DNA of 64,000 nucleotides from Candidatus Zixiibacteriota bacterium. GTDB lineage: Bacteria; Zixibacteria; MSB-5A5; GN15; PGXB01. Both the position numbers and the translations under genes were made by a program. Positions 28,701 through 36,331 of the stretch are shown here, in pieces. Numbering within the stretch: the first letter of the stretch is position 1; each line of letters opens with the position of its first letter. The stretch spans positions 62,001 to 126,000 of the forward strand of contig JAFGTT010000008.1 of assembly GCA_016933955.1 (NCBI GenBank). The letters run 5' to 3'. The notes beneath the pieces were generated by a model, which saw nothing but the letters and a program-made list of their open reading frames with translations, ran no database searches and was not told the DNA's origin.

Positions 28701-29274
28701 CCTGTACCAGGTTCGGGCCGCTCCTTTAAAAAGACTGAAACTCGATCTGTACTATGTCGGGGAAGATGAATCGTCGATTAAATATTTCCACAACAACCAG
28801 GAGCCGCTCAAATACCAGGCGGTTCTGTTGGTCCGCCTGATGTTGAGTGTTAAATTCGCCCCGGCCATGGCCAACCTCCAGAGAGCACTGCGGATTTACC
28901 AGCTGGAACAGGCCTGGGTCGATCTGGGCGGCCATTATCGCCTGACCGGCGGCACCAAGGATATTAAAAACATATATATCCACTTTTTGCCGGGTTTTTC
29001 CGAGAGCTGGACGGCGACAGTGAACAGCGGCGGAGTCGATTTCACCCCCAATTACTGGGTGGAATTCCGCAACGATAATGCTCCGGCCGCCCCCAATCCC
29101 CGGATTCCCAACAACTCGGGGGGGATTTTTGCTCATCTTGATGTCGATGCCGATGAACTGGTTCGCTATTTTGTCAATGCCGCCGGCGGTAGTATTATTA
29201 AAAACGATTTGAATTTTCTGAAAACCTGGGTCAATGCCAAATTGACGGACAATTTTACACTGGAGAGTTTCTGA
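25783..29274 (+). CDS. Large T6SS-linked protein with OmpA-like N-terminus and metzincin-type zinc protease motif
   Basis: A 1163-residue soluble protein without a signal peptide, so export through the T6SS is plausible. Residues about 45-290 look like an OmpA/MotB peptidoglycan-binding domain (LLIAGHTDTSGKTDYNFGLSALRA, closing TNRRVEILLFD) interrupted by some 130 residues, including a PG-binding-like segment (NDSWNKNTETAVDNFI). Near residue 849 lies HELGHATGQPDEY, the HExxHxxGxxD zinc site of metzincins, followed by SMSTNSTSMMNHN as a candidate Met-turn. The rest is unrecognised. The gene begins 32 bases after the PAAR gene. I infer an effector that binds the target wall and acts as a metalloprotease. 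An immunity partner is not certain; the next gene encodes a lipoprotein. Confidence 0.75.
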   Translation: MGDAVQKIVEFRDIMAKLPTSTHRIWEFNLKKINVHLLEMEDVLFHHNSAVIMPSSPEESPKDQKGSDKQEKVTGLKSLALIFKLIDYEPDKRLLIAGHTDTSGKTDYNFGLSALRARNILYLFTGGEYSRGQWAEIGVERHKIEDYQQIMKHYAGLKRWPCDPLKVNDSWNKNTETAVDNFIKSYNSDFAPANNEKAIPGRVFNDVKKDSKHLWPLEIWVAVYNLYNEELAKILKMTTAQLQDYRDTKIKFASMKNKYVACGESFPIDKAQKGNYRSQTNRRVEILLFDKNEIPVINCPADITKVHKEKDCPIWHRWHFIPKYIHPDDLHAVVYHMSFSYYNRVRDEVMNLPEGLDIRAFENNGEELSTAVSYTDGVYSIRVRFKTPVDDGTHQKLYFEFKTENLWVYTDSKDATPKIVIRTPEQIKELNKPEKFIDRWKYYDLPAYWSSRNYWTRYEGDMNKGERYEKVVSEKLQLKPFGGKNTSAAQPLTFSLDDIVLLDQVGGTQVIKDANHKIPAVVKDLSEKSRVKIFLVNKANGCLRLHQKTSDRHSARRPFLKEKVGGNDVWRNLIIEDPEKIKRAKVVFFRNGFYAVGDKRTTIENNWVNKGAVIGARAAVRNDSDFHISFEMDYNDHDYGSTGDYDLHYFHHQHLEGKNPVSFTIAYVSISFMRDSRDPATVSPVPGANDVKMFVDKGVYNAMDTWNRKRAYLEEDPANETSTIIRPTFFFDERETFEIQEPAGGFKLDFDKRPSEDAASNHKKLFDHANMATAQDKAIGGRSKFLALICKDGSLHYGQAYQWSIRSEGPTHYSLFKLNKSAYRTWSTPPDQAPVTEHGDSFGVHTFAHELGHATGQPDEYVRRDDFKPDPGQNYKPPDFAQFYIPYSMSTNSTSMMNHNRAPRLHHLWYPMHRLNKEISDASKPLSKMLPGKKFIARLSRGGIWELKYQRNLTASGRPQIPEKLTDPVYTEPLYQVRAAPLKRLKLDLYYVGEDESSIKYFHNNQEPLKYQAVLLVRLMLSVKFAPAMANLQRALRIYQLEQAWVDLGGHYRLTGGTKDIKNIYIHFLPGFSESWTATVNSGGVDFTPNYWVEFRNDNAPAAPNPRIPNNSGGIFAHLDVDADELVRYFVNAAGGSIIKNDLNFLKTWVNAKLTDNFTLESF

Positions 29275-29342
29275 TAAATATATTCCGGCCGGCCGCCGGG
29301 ATGAAAATCCGCGCCGCCGGACCAACACAGGGAAAATTCTCG

Positions 29343-30554
29343 ATGCGATGGTTCTTTAATTTCAAAACAATCGGTCTTCGGCTGATGATGGTTCTGTTCT
29401 TTCTGACGGCCGTCGCATCATGCAAATCAAACAGGCAGGAGGATAATGTGGCGGAATCGACCATAATAAATTCCAAAAAATACGCCGATGCCCAAAACAG
29501 CTCATACCTGGCGGTTGCAGGTCAACTGACGGGGAATCAGGTCTGGGAAGCAAAAAGCCTTTTTATAGATGATCTTGTCCCGGCCGATCAGATAGCCATA
29601 ATCGACTCATTCCTGGTGCTTGCCTACGGTAATCGTTTCAATGTCCGTTCCCTGAATAGCGGCCAATCGGTGTGGCAGAAAGAGCTGTTTTCCGGGGCCC
29701 TGTTCGATCTGAAACCGGCGGGACTGGTGACTGTCACCCAGAGCGGCTATTATGAAATACTCGGGATGGATCAAAAGAATTATAACCGCCAGTCGCTTCC
29801 CTTTCTGACAAGCCAGACCATGCTCTATTTCAGCCGGGCGCGCGATAAGGAGATGGCCTATTGTTACCAGACCTATCCGACCGCTACTAACAGCCCGACC
29901 GATAAATTCGACGGCCCGGAATTTACTTTCAGCCGTTTCGATATCAAGATCAATAATTTCATCTGGCAGTTCGTCAAGAAAGAAGACCTGATAGATGCCC
30001 TGGTGGCCCCGGACGGCAGTTTCTATTGCATCGCCACCCTCAATCATATTTACCTGATCGAGGCCGAGGCCGTATCCGATAAGGCCGTCATCACCATAAA
30101 CCTTGAAGAGGTCACCGCGGCCGCTCTGGATCACCAGGGAAACATCCTGGTGATACAAAATATCGAGGAAGGGCAATTTCTGAAATCTTTCGACCGCCAG
30201 GGTCATCCTATTTGGCAGTTTCCGCTGGATCGGGCGGAACTGACCGGGCAACCTCCGGCCTGTCATCCCGATGGTGCGATCTACCTGGTCCTCAACAACC
30301 GGCTTCTTAAAATCGATAAGGGCCAGGAAATCTGGAGTTGTCAGTTAATGGCGGAATCGGGAGAGACCGTTATTACCGTCCTGGAAGACGGAACCATTCT
30401 GGCCGCGGCCAAAACGATATTAATGCAGATTTCGCCGGACGGGGAGATCATGATGAACAAAGTCGTTCCCGAACCGATCACCTGCCGTCCGATTATGGAT
30501 AAAAACGGGTTAATATATATCGCCGGGGCAACCGGGATAAGGTGTTTGCGATAA
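29343..30554 (+). CDS. Lipoprotein with beta-propeller-like repeats
   Basis: A 403-residue protein. A signal peptide ends in the lipobox VASC, so it should be lipidated and face the periplasm or surface. The body consists of repeated strands in the PQQ/WD-like style (for example NVRSLNSGQSVWQKEL, DRQGHPIWQFPLD and LLKIDKGQEIWSCQL), which suggests a six- to eight-bladed propeller. I chose ATG 29343, with AGGGA upstream, over ATG 29301. It follows the metzincin protein by 68 bases and precedes the DUF1795 gene by 46. It could be an immunity protein for the protease or a T6SS accessory lipoprotein; neither can be shown from sequence. Confidence 0.7.
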   Translation: MRWFFNFKTIGLRLMMVLFFLTAVASCKSNRQEDNVAESTIINSKKYADAQNSSYLAVAGQLTGNQVWEAKSLFIDDLVPADQIAIIDSFLVLAYGNRFNVRSLNSGQSVWQKELFSGALFDLKPAGLVTVTQSGYYEILGMDQKNYNRQSLPFLTSQTMLYFSRARDKEMAYCYQTYPTATNSPTDKFDGPEFTFSRFDIKINNFIWQFVKKEDLIDALVAPDGSFYCIATLNHIYLIEAEAVSDKAVITINLEEVTAAALDHQGNILVIQNIEEGQFLKSFDRQGHPIWQFPLDRAELTGQPPACHPDGAIYLVLNNRLLKIDKGQEIWSCQLMAESGETVITVLEDGTILAAAKTILMQISPDGEIMMNKVVPEPITCRPIMDKNGLIYIAGATGIRCLR

Positions 30555-30600
30555 TAATGATAATTACAGCCGGAAATAAGCCGGCGGGGAAACCAAAACC

Positions 30601-31029
30601 ATGAGCAAAACCAATAATAAATTCAATCTTGACCTTCCGGCCGACTGGAACGATCACACCGTGCACTGCTTCATGGGACCCGATGACAGCGGCCATCAGC
30701 ATATGCTGACGGTGGTGGTCGATCCCGATGTGCGCGGACTGGAGTTGATCGAATTCGCCCGGGACCGTATCGCCGCCGCGGCCAACCCGATGCAGAGTAT
30801 CGAGGTACTCAAGGATGAGGAAAAGACTCTGGCCAATGGTCTCCCGGCCTGGGAATATGTGTACAAATGGGTCCCGGCCGACGGCAAGGTCGTGTATCAG
30901 AAAAATATTTACATGATTATCGGTGAGAGGGGATACACTTTCATGGCTTCATTTACCAAGAAAACCATGAAAACCATCGCCCTCGAAGTCGAAAAGATGA
31001 TCTGTTCGCTGGAACCCCTGACGGAATAA
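30601..31029 (+). CDS. DUF1795 / DcrB-like protein, candidate Eag-type T6SS effector chaperone
   Basis: A 142-residue cytosolic protein. The layout FNLDLPADWNDHTVHCF, a central VVDPDVRGLELIEFARDRI helix, then VYQKNIYMIIGERGYTFMASF and a C-terminal helix ending in MICSLEPL, follows the DUF1795 family. T6SS Eag chaperones of this family bind the transmembrane segments of PAAR-linked effectors before loading. It lies 4 bases before the adaptor-like gene and close to the 823-residue protein, which has a hydrophobic hairpin, so that protein is the likely client. The family call is good; the client is inference. Confidence 0.78.
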   Translation: MSKTNNKFNLDLPADWNDHTVHCFMGPDDSGHQHMLTVVVDPDVRGLELIEFARDRIAAAANPMQSIEVLKDEEKTLANGLPAWEYVYKWVPADGKVVYQKNIYMIIGERGYTFMASFTKKTMKTIALEVEKMICSLEPLTE

Positions 31030-31033
31030 AATA

Positions 31034-32113
31034 ATGGCGGATTTGAAATTTTCCAAAGCGACCGATTCCGAGCACGAAATCAAGCTCGATTCGCACCTGA
31101 TCAGCGCTATCTGGCGCTCCGGGGTCGCTTACGCCGGGCAGGCGGCCGGGTTCGAGGTCGAAACCGCCTTTGTCGGCAACCAGGCCGATATCAAAATCAC
31201 CGGCCGCAGTGAAAAAGGGAAAAAGCTGGGCAAAGTCAGCGGTAATATCCGCAATAATAAGTTTATTGGTGAAATGGATATCCCCGAGGATACCGAAATC
31301 GGTGATGAAATTTATTTCGAGGTGGAGTTGTCCAAAAACGGTTTGAGCGGTGAATCGAACCATATTATGGTTCTCCCGCCGGTGGAAATTACCAATATGA
31401 AATGGAGCGACGCCGAGGCTCGTCGCGGCGAAATATTGAAACTTACCGCCGATGTTAAAAATGTTGCCGGAGGAACCCCCGCCACGGTTACCATCTATGA
31501 ATTCGACCGGGATAAGGCCCATGATAAAATCACCACCATCCCGACCGAAATTCAAAAAGAAAAACTTGAAGTTCTCTGGGAGTATGAGTATCACGAAGAT
31601 AGTGATGAAATCCCGACCCAGGCCGAACTCGATAAGTACGGCGGGACTTATAATCCCCCGGAGTACTTCTTTACCATCACCATCGGCGACACCGAATATG
31701 GTAAGAAACAAGAGTCCGGTCTTCTGGAGTTCAAGGACTGGATCGAATTGCAGTTGATCGACGATGAGGGATACCCGATTCCCGACAAGGAATACGAATT
31801 GACCCTGCCTGATGGAACCACCCGGGAAGGGAAACTCGATGAGGAAGGCCGGGTACGGATCGAGGATATTCCCCCGGGCAATTTCACTATCAAATACAAA
31901 GGGGTGGGCGTCGAGCTCGAGGAGATTGAGCTGGAGGAAGAAGAGGAAGTCCAGGCCGATTCGGATACCGGCGATGACACTCAGGATGAATCCGGGGAAC
32001 CGACTGAGACTGATATTCCTTCAACCGATATATCCGATGATGAAATTCCTGCAGATGATATCGACGATATCGAACAGGAAGAAGTGGACGACGATCATGA
32101 CTACCAGGCATAA
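31034..32113 (+). CDS. T6SS cargo-block protein sharing the Ig-like tail of the PAAR protein
   Basis: A 359-residue protein with no signal peptide. Residues about 1-115 form one or two beta domains. The region encoded by 31394-31905 aligns with the PAAR protein tail: MKWSDAEARRGE with AAWSEKQAAVGD, GGTPATVTIYEF with SGTPATLEIFIR, and WIELQLIDDEGYPI with YIELKIKDDEGNPV, ending PPGNFTI. A strongly acidic tail (residues about 300-355) follows. It starts 4 bases after the chaperone gene and precedes the 823-residue protein by 38 bases. A scaffold that joins cargo to the tip is the simplest idea, but no function is established. Confidence 0.7.
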   Translation: MADLKFSKATDSEHEIKLDSHLISAIWRSGVAYAGQAAGFEVETAFVGNQADIKITGRSEKGKKLGKVSGNIRNNKFIGEMDIPEDTEIGDEIYFEVELSKNGLSGESNHIMVLPPVEITNMKWSDAEARRGEILKLTADVKNVAGGTPATVTIYEFDRDKAHDKITTIPTEIQKEKLEVLWEYEYHEDSDEIPTQAELDKYGGTYNPPEYFFTITIGDTEYGKKQESGLLEFKDWIELQLIDDEGYPIPDKEYELTLPDGTTREGKLDEEGRVRIEDIPPGNFTIKYKGVGVELEEIELEEEEEVQADSDTGDDTQDESGEPTETDIPSTDISDDEIPADDIDDIEQEEVDDDHDYQA

Positions 32114-32151
32114 CAGCAGTCGGACAGGTAGAAGTATATTGAGGGTCAGCC

Positions 32152-34623
32152 ATGTGCGGTAATGTGCAGATCGATGGATCTTTCAGCGGCGGTTCCGGCA
32201 GTGTCGGCCGGGCCCAGCTTAGAAACCGGGTCCAGTTGGAATTCGGTCGGTTCAATTATGTCGTTTACGAGGGACTCGGTTCGCACCTGCTCCAGGGCTG
32301 GGCGGCCTTTTTCAACGGCCTCCTGAGCCGGGCCAGTGAAGATTTCTGGATGATACAGCAACAATCGCCCAACCTGACGGCTCTTTTCAGTGTCGACCGG
32401 GTCAACCAGATTCCCTCCCAGTACCGCGCATTGACATCCGATGCCAACGGCCGTTATATCTACTTTTTTATCCCGTCTCCAAGCGATGTCCCCGGGCGAA
32501 CCGACCGGATTATCGAACTGCATTACAATGGACCAACCGACTGGGATTATATCTCCTATGTCCCGGAAGCGTCCGGCTCGGCCTGGAGGCAGTACAGCGA
32601 GGGTCAGGCGAACGGAAACTATTTCGAGCTGGAACGCTGGGAACTGCGCGACGCCTATGTCATTGCCCTGCCGGGACGGGTTTTCGCGGAAACCATTCAG
32701 TACATCTTCACCGAAAATCAACTGCGTCAGTCCAGCGCTTATGGAGCCACTCTCCCGCTCTGCCGTCTTATGGTGGTGAGCGGAAGCGGCGCCCGGCGGC
32801 GGGCCCTGGTATTCGATCCGGCCTGGATTGTGAACCGGACGGTTGATATAATCAATTTCCACACCCGTTATGCCCGGATTGTCGATGCCCGGGTACCGGC
32901 CCGAAGTATGCGCCTTAATGCCGAACAGCAGGATCTCCGGGTCAGGGGGATTCTGGCCTGTCTTTGCAAGCAACTGGTCATGAGTAGCGGCAGTATCGAA
33001 GATGATGCCAATACAAGCCGGCTCAACTCGGCCTTCGATCGATTCTATAATTATATCGATAGAAAAGCCAACTTCGCGGATAATATTTACAATTTCCTGA
33101 GCCACCCGATCATGGAGCGGATGGAAAACGCTTTCATGGTGCACCAGATAGATGGTGCCTGTGTGGATGGTTATGTCTGGATGGAGATTGTCCGGCCGCT
33201 GGGGATTGTGGCCGGCGAGCATGGTCTTTTGACCCAGTATTTCCAGCAGACTTCCGAGAGACCCCCGGCTCAGAGTGCCTGGAGCACTTTTTTCCATGAT
33301 TCCCTGCGGACCCGCACGGCTCAGCGCTCGGCCGCAGTCAGGGCCTGGAATACATCTCTGCAGGGGATACAACTGGCCGATCTGGCGGTCGGGGTTGCCG
33401 AAATACGAGCCTTTCACCTGGTTTCGGGCTACACCTCGGGACAGACTACCTGGTCCAATTTTATTGCCGGGATCAGGCGCGACCGCGCCCGGCTGGTGAG
33501 CTTTACATCGGAAAACACCGCCGGCCATGCGGCCGTGCAAAGAACCCAGCTGATCCGGAGGATTTTCCGCCATGCTAATCTGCTGGGCCAGTTCAAGGCC
33601 ATTCTCGACGGCGAGGGATCGGTCTCGTCAATGAGTGCCGCCATGTCCGCGTTGGGCAATTTCGCTGATGAGCGCGGAGCCAAACTTATTGCCACCCGGG
33701 CAATGGCCTTTAAAAATATTTTCGATCTTTACGAACACGGTTCCGGCCTGGCCGACCGGCTCGGGATCGGTGATTATGATGCCGCTTTCGGGCGAGCTTT
33801 GTCGCTCGGAGTGGGAATAACCGAGTTGGGCTATATCCTGGCCACCGGGACAACCCTTGGCGGACCGGTTGGAGCCATCGTGGGGATTATAGGGGTTATC
33901 GGCGCCGTCATCGTCATTTTTGCCACCGACAGCGAAGAAGAACTGTTCATGCGCCACTGCCTCTGGGGTACCCAGCCCCGGCAGGGTGATATGAGGCGCG
34001 ACTGGATGGCCGCCAATACTTCGATGTGGTCCGATTCATATATGGGCGTGACCTGGCAGTTGAACTCCCTGATCAACCTGTTACACAAATACGACGTCCG
34101 GCATAATTACCAGAATGTCCAGTTCGGGGGCGCGGTGCTCAATGTCCTCGCTATTGACATCATGGCCCGGTTTGTGCCCGATACCGCCAGATTCGAGGTT
34201 CGGGCGGAGTTCTCCCAGCGCGGCGGACGGCAGGTGCGGGTTTTATTCCAGCTCCGTTTTCCGCCCCGGGTACGGCCGAGGGCCGACCGCGATTCCGCCG
34301 GCTCGTTCAACACGGTCAGTTACCGTAGTTCGGGGCCGCGAATTGTCGAGGGAGTCAATTCCCAGGTTTTTACCGAAAGCGGCACTCACCGAATTCGGAT
34401 TCATATCGGGTTTGCCGATGAAGTCACTTCGGCCAATGGCTGGGATGGTCAGGCCTGGATAAAATGCTATCCTTTCGATCATGACGAATTCAGCGCCCCG
34501 CACGGTCCCAGTGCTTTCCATCTGGAGAACCTGATCAGTCATGATAATTTGATTTTAAACCATTGGCGCGATTACAGTTTCGAGAGAGACGAATGGGGCC
34601 ATATGCCGTCCTGGCGGCCATAA
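32152..34623 (+). CDS. Putative T6SS effector with hydrophobic hairpin (unknown family)
   Basis: An 823-residue protein without a signal peptide. Most of it is not recognised. Residues about 555-600 form a glycine-rich hydrophobic hairpin (LGVGITELGYILATGTTLGG and GAIVGIIGVIGAVIVIFATD) followed by SEEELFMRHCLWG. That layout recalls membrane-active T6SS effectors of the VasX/BTH_I2691 type, in which a membrane segment precedes an acidic Leu/Trp-Gly motif; this resemblance is from memory. The C-terminal 170 residues are beta-rich. It is the last gene of the cargo block and follows an Eag-like chaperone gene. A pore-forming toxin is a reasonable guess. No immunity gene follows in the 244-base gap. 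Confidence 0.6.
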   Translation: MCGNVQIDGSFSGGSGSVGRAQLRNRVQLEFGRFNYVVYEGLGSHLLQGWAAFFNGLLSRASEDFWMIQQQSPNLTALFSVDRVNQIPSQYRALTSDANGRYIYFFIPSPSDVPGRTDRIIELHYNGPTDWDYISYVPEASGSAWRQYSEGQANGNYFELERWELRDAYVIALPGRVFAETIQYIFTENQLRQSSAYGATLPLCRLMVVSGSGARRRALVFDPAWIVNRTVDIINFHTRYARIVDARVPARSMRLNAEQQDLRVRGILACLCKQLVMSSGSIEDDANTSRLNSAFDRFYNYIDRKANFADNIYNFLSHPIMERMENAFMVHQIDGACVDGYVWMEIVRPLGIVAGEHGLLTQYFQQTSERPPAQSAWSTFFHDSLRTRTAQRSAAVRAWNTSLQGIQLADLAVGVAEIRAFHLVSGYTSGQTTWSNFIAGIRRDRARLVSFTSENTAGHAAVQRTQLIRRIFRHANLLGQFKAILDGEGSVSSMSAAMSALGNFADERGAKLIATRAMAFKNIFDLYEHGSGLADRLGIGDYDAAFGRALSLGVGITELGYILATGTTLGGPVGAIVGIIGVIGAVIVIFATDSEEELFMRHCLWGTQPRQGDMRRDWMAANTSMWSDSYMGVTWQLNSLINLLHKYDVRHNYQNVQFGGAVLNVLAIDIMARFVPDTARFEVRAEFSQRGGRQVRVLFQLRFPPRVRPRADRDSAGSFNTVSYRSSGPRIVEGVNSQVFTESGTHRIRIHIGFADEVTSANGWDGQAWIKCYPFDHDEFSAPHGPSAFHLENLISHDNLILNHWRDYSFERDEWGHMPSWRP

Positions 34624-34757
34624 AGATATGCAAATAACGGTGATAGTATACTTGCGAAAGGGGAAAAGGGGAAATAGGGCTTGTCCGTCTCAAGAAAAGG
34701 GACCTTCATGCCGACAAATATTATTGTCCGGCAAGAAGTTAAACGAGAATAAATAGC

Positions 34758-34786
34758 TTGACAATTATTATCGATGGGAGTATCAT
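34758..34786 (+). promoter_or_regulatory. Strong sigma-70-like promoter before the T6SS core operon
   Basis: TTGACA (34758-34763), a 17-base spacer and TATCAT (34781-34786) match the consensus in all -35 positions and most -10 positions. Transcription would begin near 34793, about 75 bases before tssH. It separates the core operon from the cargo block. Seen by eye only. Confidence 0.7.
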
Positions 34787-34867
34787 AGCCCCGAGGGACA
34801 ATTGCAGCATTAAACAGTTTTTGGTTCACGCAACCAGGTAATTCTTAAATTCAATAAAGGTGACAAT

Positions 34868-36331
34868 ATGGATATTGCCAGCTATTCATCGGATTCGAGG
34901 GCCATTATCAAGAACGCCAAAGAAGTGGCGGCCGCCTTCAAACATCCGGAAATAGAGGTCGAACATCTGCTTATGGCCACAGTCCGCCATGAGGGAACCG
35001 AGGTGGAATCGATCCTCAATCAGCTCGGCAAAAGCCCTTCCTTCGTGGAATCAATTGTCGAAATCTATCTCAAGGAACAATCCTCCCGTTCGGCATCGCG
35101 CGAGGAATTGAGTATTTCCCCGGCGGTGCAGAATGTTCTGGCCCAGGCGCTTGATGAAAGAAACCGGCTCTATGATCCGCTGGTTGAACCGGAACATATC
35201 CTGATCGCCATTTTCGACCCCAAATCGGCGTTATCACCCTATGTCCGTGACAAACTCGATATCCAGAAAGAAATTATCTATCGGGCTATTGCCGAAAGCA
35301 AAGCGGTCGAGGAAATCGCAAGCGGTAAACCGAAAAAGGCGGAGGGCGGCGAGGAACCGGCCGAAGGTAAAAGAGATGTTTCCAAAACCCTGCGCTATTG
35401 CACCGATATGACCAACCTGGCCGCGGCCGGCGAATTCGATCCCATGATCGGCCGCGAAAAGGAGGTCCAGCAGGTCATTCAGATTTTGCTTCGCCGCCGT
35501 AAAAACAGCCCCATCCTGGTCGGCGGAGCCGGGGTGGGAAAATCGGCCATTGTCGAAGGATTCGCCCAACTGGTGATCGAAAAAAAGGTCCCCAAAGCCC
35601 TGTATGATGTGAAAGTCATGGAAGTCGATATGGGAGCGATGGTGGCCGGGGCTAAATATAAAGGCGAATTTGAGGAACGGTTCAAAGCCCTGGTCGGCGA
35701 GGTGGTTAAATCAGCCGGAAAAGTGGTTCTTTTTATAGATGAAATACATACCATTGCCGGAGCCGGCGGGGGCGGATCGGGAATGGATGCCGCCAATCTG
35801 ATCAAACCCGCCCTGGCCCGCGGTCAGATACGCCTGATCGGCGCCACCACCCAGGAAGAATACACCAAGTATCTCGAAAAAGACAAGGCTCTTGACCGCC
35901 GTTTTGAACGGGTCGTGGTGGAGCAGCCGACCATCGATGAGGCCATTCGGATTGCCCGGGGAGTGGTTCCCAAATACCAGGATCATCACCATGTGGAATT
36001 CACCTCCGAAGCCCTCTCGGCCTCGGTTAAACTGGCCAAACGTTACCTGAGTGAACGGAATCTGCCCGATGTGGCGCTGGATATTATTGACGAGGCGGCC
36101 TCCGAGTTCTGCGTTAAAAAGGAAATGGCGATCGAGCTTATACCGGCGGTCGCTGAACATATCGAGACGGTACATAAACTGATGCAGGCCTGCCAGGGGA
36201 AAGACCCGGTTAAAAACGCCGAGGATTTCGACCGGCTATATACCGCCTACGATGCTTTTGCGCTGGCCTTTGGCAAACTGAAGGATTACTGGGGACACCG
36301 GGTTGAGGCTTCAACGGGAGAAAACTTATGA
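34868..36331 (+). CDS. tssH: TssH (ClpV) N-terminal half: Clp N domain and AAA1
   Basis: A 487-residue protein covering the first half of a ClpB/ClpV ATPase, which disassembles the contracted TssBC sheath. It has the double Clp N repeat (residues about 1-145), Walker A GGAGVGKS near 218, the AAA1 pore loop VAGAKYKGEFEERF, Walker B VVLFIDEIHT and the arginine finger region DKALDRRFERV. It ends inside the middle domain after KDYWGHRVEASTGENL. Its stop overlaps the start of the next gene as ATGA, which encodes the second half. Full-length ClpV is normally one polypeptide of about 870 residues, and the two halves sum to 852. Genuine gene fission with coupled translation or a single-base error are both possible. 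Confidence 0.9.
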   Translation: MDIASYSSDSRAIIKNAKEVAAAFKHPEIEVEHLLMATVRHEGTEVESILNQLGKSPSFVESIVEIYLKEQSSRSASREELSISPAVQNVLAQALDERNRLYDPLVEPEHILIAIFDPKSALSPYVRDKLDIQKEIIYRAIAESKAVEEIASGKPKKAEGGEEPAEGKRDVSKTLRYCTDMTNLAAAGEFDPMIGREKEVQQVIQILLRRRKNSPILVGGAGVGKSAIVEGFAQLVIEKKVPKALYDVKVMEVDMGAMVAGAKYKGEFEERFKALVGEVVKSAGKVVLFIDEIHTIAGAGGGGSGMDAANLIKPALARGQIRLIGATTQEEYTKYLEKDKALDRRFERVVVEQPTIDEAIRIARGVVPKYQDHHHVEFTSEALSASVKLAKRYLSERNLPDVALDIIDEAASEFCVKKEMAIELIPAVAEHIETVHKLMQACQGKDPVKNAEDFDRLYTAYDAFALAFGKLKDYWGHRVEASTGENL

